Origin: Curtobacterium sp. MMLR14_010
GTDB lineage: Bacteria > Actinomycetota > Actinomycetes > Actinomycetales > Microbacteriaceae
NCBI RefSeq assembly: GCF_001865015.1
Contig: NZ_MJGV01000079.1
Span: forward strand, 226,446-290,445
DNA: 64,000 nucleotides
Reading direction: 5' to 3'
Under the pieces are notes generated by a model. The model made no database searches. It had not been told where the DNA came from and saw only the letters and a program-made list of their open reading frames with translations. Positions 40,894 to 50,312 of the stretch are shown piece by piece. Position 1 is the stretch's first letter. Each line of letters begins with the position of its first letter. The position numbers and the translations under genes were made by a program.

Positions 40894-42482
40894 GCGATGG
40901 CTCCGAGCGGTTCGTTCGAGGGCGGGATGATCCGGGCACCGAGGTCGGGCGCCGACGGGAACACCCGATCGTACGGGAACATCGGGCGCGCGATCCGGTG
41001 GTGCCCCAGGCGCTCGAGGTCCTGGTCGACCCCACCTGGCGTCAGCGCGAGCATCCAGTCGGCCGCCATGTCGAACAGCTCCGGCTCGAGGTACCCGATC
41101 TTCACGATGACGACGTCCGCCTGGCGCGGGGCGAGGTCGAGGTCCGTGAAGTCGTGCTCGTGGTGGTACGGCTTCCGGTACGTCGTGAGGATGGCGAACA
41201 CGCTGCCGACCTGCAGCACGACCTCGGTCTCAGCGTCGCGGTCCCCGTGTTTGATCGCGTGCACGCGGCCGGTCATGGTGATCGGTCCGGCGTGGACGTC
41301 GTCGACCGCCGCACCCGCGGTCACGGTGACGGTCGCACCGACGCCCGCGGCGACCGCCGTGGCGACGGCGTCTGGGCCGGGGACACTCGCGTAGATGACG
41401 GTCGGGCCGTCCGCCGACCGGAACTCCGGCCGTGCGAGCACCTCCGTCAGCCCCCACGTCATGTCACCGGACCCGCCGGCGGTCGGGTTGTCGCCCGAGT
41501 CCGAGACGAAGTACGGCCGGGCGGCGCCGGGGGCGACCGCGGCGTCGAGGCACTCGGCGAACGAACCCGTCGGGGCCACGAAGACGAAGTCCTCGCGGAC
41601 GTCCCAGAACGCGCGTGCCAGTCGCTCGGCCCCGGCGGCCACGGCGTCACGGTCCCATCCGGTGACGACGGTGACGGCACGGTCGCGCGGCTGGTCGGCC
41701 CACGCGTACCCGACCCAGATCGCAGCGTCGAGCACGCCGTCCACTGCCTCGACCTCCGGCACCTGGGCGTAGAGCGATGCGGCGGGTTCGATGCGCGTCG
41801 AGGTCTGCTCGCCGGGCAGCAGCACCGGGATCGGCACCCAGGCCTTGACCGGACGCTGCGACCCGACCGGGCGGGTGGCGAGCACGTCGACCAGGTTCCG
41901 GACGGCGCGCTCCTTCGTCTCCATGGCGTCCTCGTGCGGGGCCATCCGGTAGCAGGTGACCAGGTCGACCTGGTGCGCGAGCTCGGCGGTGACGTTGCCG
42001 TGCAGGTCCATCGAGGCTGACACGATGACGTCGGGGCCGATCACCGCGCGGATGCGTCCGAGCAGGTCGGACTCGGCGTCGTCCAGGCCCTCGACGACCA
42101 TCGCACCGTGGATGTCGAACCAGAGGCCGTCCACGGTCGTCGACGACACCAGCGCGGTCAGTCGCGTCACGATCTCGGACGCGAGCGACTCGTACGCCTC
42201 CCGCGTCACCATGCCGCCGGGCAGCGCGTGCCCGATCAGCGCGCCGCGGAAGTCGGTGGCGTCGGACAGCCCGGCGAGGAAGTCGTAGCGGGCCACGACC
42301 TCGTCCCCGCGGTCCGGGTGGAAGGCCTCGGCCTGGGTCCTGGTCGGCGTGAACGTCGACGTCTCGATGGCCAGCCCGGCGATGGCGATGACCGGACGCC
42401 GGACCGGCGAACCGGCCGGAGACGCGACCGGCGAACCGGCCGGGGAGCCAACGGGAGAACTACTGGGCACGGTGTCAGACAC
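40890..42482 (-). CDS. M81-family metallopeptidase (MlrC-like)
   Basis: 530 residues from the GTG at 42482, which overlaps the ROK regulator stop by 8 bases. After a Ser/Pro/Gly-rich N-terminal repeat (SPAGSPVASPAGSPV), IAGLAIETSTFTPTRTQAEAF begins the MlrC N-terminal domain; the DIHGAMVVEG and SASMDLHGNVT motifs supply likely metal ligands (Asp, His), and the C-terminal domain has SDSGDNPTAGGSGDMTW. Family members cleave linear peptides such as microcystin. Here the substrate is probably a peptide brought in by the adjacent uptake system. Confidence 0.87.
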   Translation of the reverse strand: MSDTVPSSSPVGSPAGSPVASPAGSPVRRPVIAIAGLAIETSTFTPTRTQAEAFHPDRGDEVVARYDFLAGLSDATDFRGALIGHALPGGMVTREAYESLASEIVTRLTALVSSTTVDGLWFDIHGAMVVEGLDDAESDLLGRIRAVIGPDVIVSASMDLHGNVTAELAHQVDLVTCYRMAPHEDAMETKERAVRNLVDVLATRPVGSQRPVKAWVPIPVLLPGEQTSTRIEPAASLYAQVPEVEAVDGVLDAAIWVGYAWADQPRDRAVTVVTGWDRDAVAAGAERLARAFWDVREDFVFVAPTGSFAECLDAAVAPGAARPYFVSDSGDNPTAGGSGDMTWGLTEVLARPEFRSADGPTVIYASVPGPDAVATAVAAGVGATVTVTAGAAVDDVHAGPITMTGRVHAIKHGDRDAETEVVLQVGSVFAILTTYRKPYHHEHDFTDLDLAPRQADVVIVKIGYLEPELFDMAADWMLALTPGGVDQDLERLGHHRIARPMFPYDRVFPSAPDLGARIIPPSNEPLGAIA

Positions 42483-43746
42483 GGACACTCCTGTTCCTGG
42501 TGGTCGACTGGGGGATCGGCGTGGACAGCTCCTGCAACGAGGCCGCGAGACCCCGCTGCAGGGCGAACTGCCCGGCGCCGACGAGACCCGCGTCCGCACC
42601 GAGCGAGGCGCGCTCGATGACGAGGTGCTGCGTCACGAGCGGGTGGCAGCTCTCGTAGAGCTGGCTCCGCACCGCGGCGACGAACGGGTCGAGCGTGGAG
42701 AGGATGCCGCCGAGGTAGACGGCGTCCGGGTTGAAGAAGTTCACGTTGGCGGCCAGGACCTCGCCGAGGTACCGACCGGCCAGGCGCACGGCCCTGGTGG
42801 CCTCGGGGTCGGCGTCCGACGCGAGCCGCACGACGTCGGCGGTCGAGGACACCGGGACACCGGCCGCGCTGAGGATCCGCACGAGGGCGGCCCCCGACGC
42901 CACGGTCTCCAGGCACCCGGTGTTGCCGCACGAGCACGGGGTGTCCCCGGCCGCGTCGATCCGCACGTGCGTGATGTCGCCGGCGGCCCCGGTCGAACCG
43001 CGGTACAGCCGGCCGTCGATGACGATCCCGGCGCCGATCGCCGACCCGGCCTTGATCGTGATGGCCTGCCGCCGCGACGACGGCTGCACGGTCTGCTCGC
43101 CCGCCGCCATGCAGTTCGCGTCGTTGTCGACGGCCGCGGGGACCCCGAAGTGCTCCTCCAGCCACGCCGCCACGGGGAAGCCGTTCCACCCGGGCATCCG
43201 GCTCGGCAGGTCGACCACCCCGGCCTCGACGTCCACCGGGCCGGGCAGGCTCAGCCCGACGCCGCGCAGGCCCTCCGCGCCACGGGTCCCGATCAGCGAG
43301 TCCAGTAGCTCCGCCAGTCGGGCCAGACCGACGGTCGGGCCGTCGGAGAGCGCGAACGGGACGTTCGTGACGGACTCGAGCGAGCCTCCAGGCAGGACGA
43401 TGCCGACCCGCGCATGGCCGCCACCGACGTCTGCAGCGACGGCGTACTCGTCCACCCCGCCGATCCGGAGCACCTTCCGGGGGCGACCGCCGGTGGAGAC
43501 GTCGGTGCCCTCCTCGGCGAGGATCCCGTGGTCGAGCAGCTGAGCGACGACGTGCGAGACGGTCGACGGCGCGGCACCGAGGAGCTGCGCGATCTCGGTG
43601 CGGCTCGACGCCTGCCCGGACGCGACGAGCTCGAGCACTCGAGAACTGAGGTCCGGCACGACTTTCTCCAATCCGGCACGAAGACCAGCACTGCGGCCGA
43701 TGACGGCACGGAAACCGCCGTCGTTCCGGGAGCCTAACCGCCCCAC
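42475..43746 (-). CDS. ROK-family transcriptional regulator
   Basis: 423 residues if started at the GTG at 43746; a later start is possible, as no ribosome site is clear. N-terminal winged helix (RTEIAQLLGAAPSTVSHVVAQLLDHG), then a ROK sugar-kinase-like domain with DVGGGHARVGIV, the DNDANCMA motif and the zinc-binding CSCGNTGCLET. Binds an aminosugar or similar effector and represses uptake genes. Divergent from the ABC transporter operon, which it probably controls. Confidence 0.9.
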   Translation of the reverse strand: MGRLGSRNDGGFRAVIGRSAGLRAGLEKVVPDLSSRVLELVASGQASSRTEIAQLLGAAPSTVSHVVAQLLDHGILAEEGTDVSTGGRPRKVLRIGGVDEYAVAADVGGGHARVGIVLPGGSLESVTNVPFALSDGPTVGLARLAELLDSLIGTRGAEGLRGVGLSLPGPVDVEAGVVDLPSRMPGWNGFPVAAWLEEHFGVPAAVDNDANCMAAGEQTVQPSSRRQAITIKAGSAIGAGIVIDGRLYRGSTGAAGDITHVRIDAAGDTPCSCGNTGCLETVASGAALVRILSAAGVPVSSTADVVRLASDADPEATRAVRLAGRYLGEVLAANVNFFNPDAVYLGGILSTLDPFVAAVRSQLYESCHPLVTQHLVIERASLGADAGLVGAGQFALQRGLAASLQELSTPIPQSTTRNRSVRV

Positions 43747-43875
43747 GGAGCCGGGAGCCCTTTCGCCCGATCCGCAGAAACGAAGTATTTACACGAGAAC
43801 GTTTGTTTTTCCAACGGCTTTTGCCATTGACTGTGGCAACCCCGACCACCAGAACCACTCGCACTAGGAGTCCGC
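43747..43875. promoter_or_regulatory. Divergent control region between ROK regulator and transporter
   Basis: 129 bases, markedly AT-richer in the middle (AAGTATTTACACGAG, then GTTTGTTTTTCC and CTTTTGCCATTGACTG). This is where both promoters and the ROK operator should lie. On the right, TAGGAG is the ribosome site of the transporter gene. No single inverted repeat is convincing. Confidence 0.5.
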
Positions 43876-45672
43876 ATGACCAAGCCCCGTCGCTGGGCCC
43901 TCCTCACCGGAGCCGCGCTCGCGGTGAGCGCACTGCTCGCCGGGTGTTCCGGAGGCGGTTCCGCCACCACGAACGCGAAGTCCGACGAGATCAACTACGC
44001 GCTGCCGGCGAACTTCACGCCGAACTGGATCCTGCCGATCGGCACCGCAGCGCACCTCAACACGAACAACGGCTCCATCGCGCAGTCCCTGTACGAGCCC
44101 CTGGTGGCGTACGACGGCTCCACCGGCAAGATCGCCTGGAACAAGAAGGGCTCGATCGCCACCGCCGCCGACTTCGCCAGCGACGGCAAGAGCGTCACGG
44201 TGACCCTGGGCGACCGCACGTGGTCGGACGGCAAGCCGATCACGAGTCGCGACGTCGAGTTCTGGTACAACCTCATCAAGGCCAACAAGGCACAGTGGGG
44301 CTCCTACTCCGAGGGCAAGGTCCCGGACAACTGGACGGCATTCAAGGCCGACGACGACACCCACTTCACGATCACGTTCGACAAGGCCTACAACTCCGAC
44401 TGGATGCTGGCCAACCAGCTCAGCCTGGTCGTCCCGCTGCCGCAGCACGCCTGGGACAAGACCGGTGCCGACGCCGACGTGACCGACGCGGACGAGACCC
44501 CCGCCGGCGCCAAGCAGGTCTGGAAGTACATCAACACCGCCGCCGGCAAGATCGCGGACTACGACTCCGACCCGCTGTGGAAGACCATCTCCGGCCCGTA
44601 CGGCGTCAAGTCGTTCACCACCGCCGGCAAGGTCCAGCTCGTCGCCAACGCGAAGTACGACGGTGGCCAGAAGGCCCAGATCAAGACCGTCAACCTGCTG
44701 CCGTTCACGACGGCGGACGCCGAGACGAACGCGGTGCGCTCCGGCGAGGTCGACTACGGCTACATCCAGGCCACGGACATGGACCAGAAGGACGCGTTCA
44801 CGGGCAAGGGCTACGACGTGAAGCCGTGGACCGGCTGGGCGATCACGTACATGCCGTACAACTTCAACAACCCGACCATGGGCGCCGTCTTCAAGCAGCT
44901 CTACGCCCGCCAGGCCGTGCAGATGTCGGTCGACCAGACCAGCCTGTCGAAGGTCGTCTTCAACGGCACCGCCACCCCGACCTACGGGCCCGTCCCGCAG
45001 GCGCAGGCCTCCGACTACGTCTCCGAGACGCAGAAGGACAACCCGTACCCGTTCAGCACGAAGAAGGCCGCGGCGCTCCTGACCAGCCACGGCTGGACGA
45101 AGAAGAACGGCACGATGGTCTGCACCGACCCGGGCAGCGGCGACAGCCAGTGCGGCGAGGGCGTCGCCGAGGGCACGAAGTTCACCATGCAGGTGCTGTC
45201 GCAGTCCGGCTCGTCCGTGACCGACAACATGATGAGCGCGATCCAGTCCTCGCTCGCCAAGACCGGCATCGGCTTCACCATCAAGACCGCGCCGGTGTCG
45301 AGCGTCCTGTCGCAGACCCCGACGTGCACCAGCGACGAGGACAGCTGCAAGTGGGACCTGTCCTTCTTCGGCACCGCTGGCAGCTGGTACTTCCCGGCGT
45401 ACCCGACCGGTGAGGCGCTGTTCTCCACCGGCGGCTCGGCCAACTTCGGCAGCTACTCGAACACGTCCGTCGACGACCTGGTCAGCGCGACCACGACCTC
45501 GACCGACTCGGCCGCGGTGCAGGACTACAGCGAGGCGGTCGCCAAGGACCTGCCCGTCATCTGGCTGCCGAGCCCGGACTACCAGATCTCGGTCGTCAAG
45601 AACGGTCTGACCGGATTCGAGCAGGACTCGCTGGCCAACTTCCACCCGTCCCAGTGGACGTGGAGCAAGTAG
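43876..45672 (+). CDS. ABC transporter solute-binding lipoprotein (peptide/nickel type)
   Basis: 598 residues. The signal ends LLAGC (Cys24). Family 5 features: DEINYALPANFTPNWILPIGTAAHLNTNN, WNKKGSIATAADFASDGKSVTVTL, DVEFWYNLIKANK and AYNSDWMLANQLSLVVPLPQHAW. The protein lies in the outer face of the membrane and delivers its ligand to the permeases downstream. In the same operon as two permeases, a fused ATPase and a ROK kinase, suggesting a glycopeptide, aminosugar-peptide or oligosaccharide as the ligand. Confidence 0.93.
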   Translation: MTKPRRWALLTGAALAVSALLAGCSGGGSATTNAKSDEINYALPANFTPNWILPIGTAAHLNTNNGSIAQSLYEPLVAYDGSTGKIAWNKKGSIATAADFASDGKSVTVTLGDRTWSDGKPITSRDVEFWYNLIKANKAQWGSYSEGKVPDNWTAFKADDDTHFTITFDKAYNSDWMLANQLSLVVPLPQHAWDKTGADADVTDADETPAGAKQVWKYINTAAGKIADYDSDPLWKTISGPYGVKSFTTAGKVQLVANAKYDGGQKAQIKTVNLLPFTTADAETNAVRSGEVDYGYIQATDMDQKDAFTGKGYDVKPWTGWAITYMPYNFNNPTMGAVFKQLYARQAVQMSVDQTSLSKVVFNGTATPTYGPVPQAQASDYVSETQKDNPYPFSTKKAAALLTSHGWTKKNGTMVCTDPGSGDSQCGEGVAEGTKFTMQVLSQSGSSVTDNMMSAIQSSLAKTGIGFTIKTAPVSSVLSQTPTCTSDEDSCKWDLSFFGTAGSWYFPAYPTGEALFSTGGSANFGSYSNTSVDDLVSATTTSTDSAAVQDYSEAVAKDLPVIWLPSPDYQISVVKNGLTGFEQDSLANFHPSQWTWSK

Positions 45673-45694
45673 GTCGCTGACGCGACCACGGCCT

Positions 45695-45731
45695 GGAGGC
45701 GCGGTGCGGGTCCGACCCGCACCGCGCCTCC
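45695..45731. repeat. Palindromic element between binding-protein and permease genes
   Basis: Perfect 18-base arms (GGAGGCGCGGTGCGGGTC and its complement) around one central base. It lies 23 bases after the binding-protein stop and 40 bases before the permease gene, inside the operon. A strong hairpin here would limit read-through into the permeases and protect the upstream mRNA, giving more binding protein than permease. Its inner arm differs from other copies but stays fully paired. Confidence 0.88.
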
Positions 45732-45770
45732 CGGCTGGCACCAGGCAAGAAACCGACCAACGGAAGCCGC

Positions 45771-46730
45771 ATGACCACAGTCCTCTACCTCACCCGGCGG
45801 GTGCTCCAAGCACTCGTGGTGATCCTCATCGTCACGATCGTCGTGTTCTGCCTGCTGCACGCCCTGCCGGGCGGTCCCGCCCGCGGCGTCCTCGGCGTCT
45901 CCGCGACGCCGGTGCAGATCGCGGCGTTCAACCAGGCGCAGGGCCTCGACCAGCCGCTGCCCGTGCAGTACGTCCGGTTCCTCGGGCGGCTGCTCACCGG
46001 CGACCTCGGCACGTCGTACACGCTCAACGAGCCGGTCTCGCAGCTCATCCAGGAGCGGCTCCCGAAGACCCTCGTGCTGACCGGCCTGTCCGCGGTCCTC
46101 GGGCTCGTCGTCGCGATCCCGATCGGGATGTGGCAGGCGGCCCGCCGCAACGGTGCGGTGGACTACACGGTCACGGCGCTCGCGTTCGTCTTCTACTCGA
46201 CGCCGGCGTTCTTCCTCGGCCTCGTCCTCATCGTCGTGTTCAGCCAGCAGCTGCCGTGGCTGCCGTCGCAGGCACCGAGCGGCACCACCCTCGCCGAGGT
46301 CTTCCAGGACCCGGCCGGCCTGGTGCTCCCCGTGCTGACCGGCGCGCTCGCGATGATCGCCGTGTTCAGCCGGTACATGCGGGCCTCGACGCTGGAGAAC
46401 CTGCAGGAGGACTACGTCCGCACCGCCCGTGCCGGCGGGGCCTCCACCGCCACGATCCTGCGGCGGCACGTGTTCCGGAACTCGCTGACGCCCGTCGTCG
46501 CGATGCTCGGCTACTACCTGCCCGTGCTGTTCGGCGGCGCGCTCGTCACCGAGCAGCTGTTCAACTACCCCGGCATGGGACTGCTGTTCTGGAACGCCGC
46601 GCAGTCCTCGGACTACCCGACGCTGCTCGGCTGCGTCCTCGTCATCTCGATCGCGACGGTCGTCGGCACCCTGGTGGCCGACGTCGCGCAGTCGCTCATC
46701 GATCCTCGTGTGAAGGCGGACCGCGCATGA
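45771..46730 (+). CDS. ABC transporter permease (DppB/OppB type)
   Basis: 319 residues, six hydrophobic segments. The N-terminal LYLTRRVLQALVVILIVTIVVFCLLHALPGGPA is typical of DppB/OppB, and the cytoplasmic EAA-like loop is DYVRTARAGGASTATILRRHVFRNSLTP. Forms a heterodimeric channel with the next gene. The AAGAAACC region before the ATG is a weak ribosome site. The stop overlaps the second permease by ATGA. Confidence 0.94.
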   Translation: MTTVLYLTRRVLQALVVILIVTIVVFCLLHALPGGPARGVLGVSATPVQIAAFNQAQGLDQPLPVQYVRFLGRLLTGDLGTSYTLNEPVSQLIQERLPKTLVLTGLSAVLGLVVAIPIGMWQAARRNGAVDYTVTALAFVFYSTPAFFLGLVLIVVFSQQLPWLPSQAPSGTTLAEVFQDPAGLVLPVLTGALAMIAVFSRYMRASTLENLQEDYVRTARAGGASTATILRRHVFRNSLTPVVAMLGYYLPVLFGGALVTEQLFNYPGMGLLFWNAAQSSDYPTLLGCVLVISIATVVGTLVADVAQSLIDPRVKADRA

Positions 46731-47623
46731 CCCAACTCGCCCCGTCAGCCCCTGGTGCCCCGCTCATCGAGCCGGTCGCCGCGACCGGGTTCCGCCTGGC
46801 CGCCCGCCGGTTCTCGCACAACACCCTCGCGGTCATCGGCCTCGCCGTGATCGTCGTCATCGTGCTGTTCTGCTTCGTCGGCCCCTTCCTCTACCCGACC
46901 GACCAGACGCACACCATCCTCGAGCAGGCCAACGAGCGCCCGAGCGGCTCGCACTGGCTCGGCACCGACGCCGTCGGGCACGACGTCCTCGGCCGCCTGA
47001 TGTACGGCGGCAAGGTCTCGCTCCTGGTCGGCATCGCCGCCGGGGTCCTGGCGACCGTCGTCGGCACGCTGTGGGGCTCGATCGCCGGGTACGTGGGCGG
47101 CTGGGTCGACGCCGTGATGATGCGCGTGGTCGACGCCGGCATCGCGATCCCCGCGCTGTTCATCCTGCTCGTCATCTCCGCGATCACGACGCCGGGGGTC
47201 GCCGGGCTCATCCTCATCCTCGGCCTGGTGTCGTGGCTGGTGCCGTCCCGCCTGATCCGCGCCGAGACCCTGACGCTGAAGAACCGCGACTACGTGCTCA
47301 CCCTGCGCGCGATCGGCGGTTCCCACGCCCGCGCCATCGGCAAGCACCTGCTGCCGAACTCGGTCTCCACGATCGTGGTCGCCGCGACGTTCCAGGTCGC
47401 CGACGCGATCCTCCTCGTCGCCTACGTCTCGTACCTCGGCCTGGGCGTCCAGCCGCCGGCGACGGACTGGGGCGGCATGCTCTCGGCGGGCCTCACCGCC
47501 GCCTACTCGGGACGCTGGTGGTTGATCGTGCCACCGGGTCTCGCCGTGATCCTCATCGTCTGCGCGTTCAACGCCGTGGGCGACGGACTGCGGGACGCCT
47601 TCGACGTGAGGGGCCGCGGATGA
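46727..47623 (+). CDS. ABC transporter permease (DppC/OppC type)
   Basis: 298 residues, six hydrophobic segments with the DppC pattern: NTLAVIGLAVIVVIVLFC, then HWLGTDAVGHDVLGRLMYGGKVSLLVG and the EAA-like loop DYVLTLRAIGGSHARAIGKHLLPNS. Second subunit of the channel. Start overlaps the first permease stop, and its stop overlaps the ATPase start, both by ATGA. Confidence 0.95.
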   Translation: MTQLAPSAPGAPLIEPVAATGFRLAARRFSHNTLAVIGLAVIVVIVLFCFVGPFLYPTDQTHTILEQANERPSGSHWLGTDAVGHDVLGRLMYGGKVSLLVGIAAGVLATVVGTLWGSIAGYVGGWVDAVMMRVVDAGIAIPALFILLVISAITTPGVAGLILILGLVSWLVPSRLIRAETLTLKNRDYVLTLRAIGGSHARAIGKHLLPNSVSTIVVAATFQVADAILLVAYVSYLGLGVQPPATDWGGMLSAGLTAAYSGRWWLIVPPGLAVILIVCAFNAVGDGLRDAFDVRGRG

Positions 47624-49323
47624 CCGCCGACCAGATCCTCCGGATGACCGACCTCGGGGTCTCCTTCAGCACCGAGTCCGGCACGGTCGACGCCGTCCGC
47701 GGCGTCTCGCTGACCGTCGCCCCCGGCGAGACGCTCGCGCTCGTCGGCGAGTCCGGCTCGGGCAAGTCCACGGTGGCGCTCGCCGCGATGGGCCTGCTCT
47801 CCGGCAACGCCACGGCCCACGGCAGCGCGGTCGTCGCCGGACACGAGGTCGTCGGCGCCACCGGACCCGCCATGCGCGGGCTCCGTGGGCAGACCGTCTC
47901 GATGGTGTTCCAGGAGCCCGCGACCGCGCTCGACCCCCTCACCCGGGTCGGCGCGCAGATCGCCGAGGTCATCAGGAACCACCGCTCCGTCTCCGCGTCC
48001 GAGGCGGCAGCAGCCGCCGTCGACCTGCTCGACCGCGTCGGCATCCCCGACCCGGCCGAGCGCGCGAAGGCGTTCCCGTTCCAGCTCTCCGGCGGGCAGC
48101 GCCAGCGTGTCGTCATCGCCATGGCGATCGCGAACAGTCCGGCGCTGCTCATCGCCGACGAGCCCACGACGGCGCTCGACGTCACCGTGCAGGCCGAGAT
48201 CCTCGAACTGCTCCGGGCGCTCGCGGTGGACAGCGGCACCGGCGTGCTGCTCGTCACCCACAACATGGGCGTCGTCGCGGACTTCGCCGACCGGGTCGCC
48301 GTGATGCTCCAGGGCGAGATCGTCGAGACCGGCAGCGTCGAGGACGTCCTGCTCCGTCCCCAACACGAGTACACGAAGCGCCTGCTCGCCGCGGTGCCGC
48401 GGTTCGACACCGCCGAGTCCGTGGCCGCGCGCGACCGTGCAGCGGCCCCCGTCGAACCCGTGGTCGCGTCCGACCCGGACGGGAGGCCCGACTCGGCCCC
48501 GGTGGTCGACCTGCGGGACGTCTCGGTGATGTTCGGGCGCGGGGCGCGGGCGGTCCACGCGTTGAGCGGGATCGACATCGCCGTCCACGCCGGCGAGACC
48601 GTCGGCCTGGTCGGTGAGTCTGGCTCGGGCAAGTCCACCGCGGCGCGCGTCGCCCTCGGGCTGATCAAGCCGAGCGGCGGGGAGGTCCGCCTGTTCGGGC
48701 AGGACCTCCGCCGGATCCCCCGGCGCGACCGACGCTCGCTGCGGTCCGGGATCGGCGTCGTGCTGCAGGACCCCGTCGCATCGCTCGACGCCCGGATGTC
48801 CGTGGCCGAGTGCATCGCCGAACCGCTCGCCGTGCACCGTCGGGGGACGTCCTCCGCGGACCGTCGTCGGCGCGTGGACGAGGTGCTCGACGCCGTCCGG
48901 CTGCCCCGGGCGCTGGCGTCCCGTGCGCCGCGCGAGCTCTCCGGTGGGCAGCGGCAGCGCGTCAGCCTGGCGCGGGCCCTGGTGCTCGAGCCCCGGCTGC
49001 TCGTCGCCGACGAACCCACCTCGGCGCTCGACGTCAGCGTGCAGGAGGCCGTGCTCGACGTCCTCACCGAGCTGCAGGCCGAGTTCGGCTTCGCGTGCCT
49101 GTTCGTCTCGCACGACCTCGCCGTCGTGCAGCACTTCGCCGAGCGGGTCGTCGTGATGCGCCGCGGTGCCGTCGAGGAGCAGGGCACCACCGGCACGACG
49201 CTGCTGCACCCGACGACCGACTACACCAGGCGGCTGCTGGCGGCCGTGCCCGTGCCGGACCCCGTGCTGCAACGGCAGCGTCGGACCGAGCGGCTCGCCA
49301 CCCTCGCGGCGGTGTCCTCGTGA
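47620..49323 (+). CDS. Fused dipeptide-type ABC ATPase (DppD-DppF)
   Basis: 567 residues containing two ATPase domains. The first has Walker A GESGSGKST (near residue 43), signature LSGGQRQRVVIAMA, and Walker B LLIADEPTTALD; the second has GESGSGKST, LSGGQRQRVSLARA and LLVADEPTSALD. Each is followed by an Opp-type C-terminal tail (HEYTKRLLAAVP and TDYTRRLLAAVP). Supplies energy for the two permeases. The linker between the halves contains a left-arm fragment of the dispersed palindrome (48476-48487). Confidence 0.95.
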   Translation: MTADQILRMTDLGVSFSTESGTVDAVRGVSLTVAPGETLALVGESGSGKSTVALAAMGLLSGNATAHGSAVVAGHEVVGATGPAMRGLRGQTVSMVFQEPATALDPLTRVGAQIAEVIRNHRSVSASEAAAAAVDLLDRVGIPDPAERAKAFPFQLSGGQRQRVVIAMAIANSPALLIADEPTTALDVTVQAEILELLRALAVDSGTGVLLVTHNMGVVADFADRVAVMLQGEIVETGSVEDVLLRPQHEYTKRLLAAVPRFDTAESVAARDRAAAPVEPVVASDPDGRPDSAPVVDLRDVSVMFGRGARAVHALSGIDIAVHAGETVGLVGESGSGKSTAARVALGLIKPSGGEVRLFGQDLRRIPRRDRRSLRSGIGVVLQDPVASLDARMSVAECIAEPLAVHRRGTSSADRRRRVDEVLDAVRLPRALASRAPRELSGGQRQRVSLARALVLEPRLLVADEPTSALDVSVQEAVLDVLTELQAEFGFACLFVSHDLAVVQHFAERVVVMRRGAVEEQGTTGTTLLHPTTDYTRRLLAAVPVPDPVLQRQRRTERLATLAAVSS

Positions 49324-50243
49324 CCCGGGTGCTCGCCGGCATCGACGTCGGCGGGACGAACACCAAGGTGGTCCTGGCGACCTCCGAGCTCGAGGTGATC
49401 GACCGACGCGACCTGCCGACGCCCGCCCACGCGGGGGGAGCAGCGATCGTGGACGCGGCACTCGGGGTGGTGACGGACCTGCTCGAGACGCACCGAGCCT
49501 CCTTGGCGGGTGTCGGGGTGGGCGCGGCCGGCGTGGTCGACGCGACCACCGGCACCGTCCTCGTGACGGGCAACTCGTTCACCGGCTGGGCCGGCCACGG
49601 CGTGACCGCGCACGTGTCCGAGCGGTTCGGTGTCCCCGCCACGCTCGACAACGACGTCAACGCGTTCCTGCTCGGCGAGGTCGCTGCCGGGGCCGTCGTG
49701 GGGGAGCGCGACGTGCTCGGGATGACCCTCGGGACCGGGGTCGGCGGTGCCCTCGTGCTCGGCGGCTCGCTCTTCGCCGGGCCACGGGGAGCCGCCGGGG
49801 AGATCGGCCACGTGCCGGGCTTCGGCGACGGACTCTGCACCTGCGGACAGCACGGACATCTCGAGACGATCGCGGCGGCTCGGGGCATGGCCGCACGGTA
49901 CGAGGCCGCGACCGGACGACGCCTGCCGGTGCACACGATCGCCGACGCCGCGCGGACGGGTGACCCCGACGCGGTCGCCGTCTTCGAGACCGCCGGGTGG
50001 GGGATCGCCCGCGGCATCCTGCTCACGGCGGGGATCCTCGACGTGACGACGGTCGTCATCGGCGGCGGGGTCGCCCGGGCCTGGGACCTGCTGTCCCCGG
50101 CCATCGCGGCGGCCATCGCTGCCGAGCCGCCCGTCAGCGGCGCGGTGATCCGCGTCGAGCCGTCGACGCTCGGGTCGGACGCGGTCGCCCTCGGGGCGGC
50201 GGCGCAGGTGCGGGCGCGGGTGCTGTCGGCCGAGTTGGCGTAG
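49320..50243 (+). CDS. ROK-family sugar kinase
   Basis: 307 residues from a GTG overlapping the ATPase stop. N-terminal phosphate-binding GIDVGGTNTKVVL, TLDNDVNAFLLGE with the catalytic Asp, and GTGVGGALVLGG. The ROK zinc motif is CTCGQHGHLE: the usual last Cys (CxCGxxGC) is replaced by His180. It is the last gene of the uptake operon, so it probably phosphorylates a sugar released from the imported compound. Confidence 0.9.
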   Translation: MTRVLAGIDVGGTNTKVVLATSELEVIDRRDLPTPAHAGGAAIVDAALGVVTDLLETHRASLAGVGVGAAGVVDATTGTVLVTGNSFTGWAGHGVTAHVSERFGVPATLDNDVNAFLLGEVAAGAVVGERDVLGMTLGTGVGGALVLGGSLFAGPRGAAGEIGHVPGFGDGLCTCGQHGHLETIAAARGMAARYEAATGRRLPVHTIADAARTGDPDAVAVFETAGWGIARGILLTAGILDVTTVVIGGGVARAWDLLSPAIAAAIAAEPPVSGAVIRVEPSTLGSDAVALGAAAQVRARVLSAELA

Positions 50244-50312
50244 GCGGGCGGCTGGCCGCCGGCGGGCGGGCGGGCCGGCCGCTGGCCGCGGGCGGGCGGG
50301 CCCCACGCCGGG

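Noticed and set aside
50244-50312. GGCGGGCGGGC direct repeats as a possible origin or attachment site
   Set aside because: Simple GC-rich low complexity without AT-rich unwinding region, DnaA-type boxes or an adjacent integrase.
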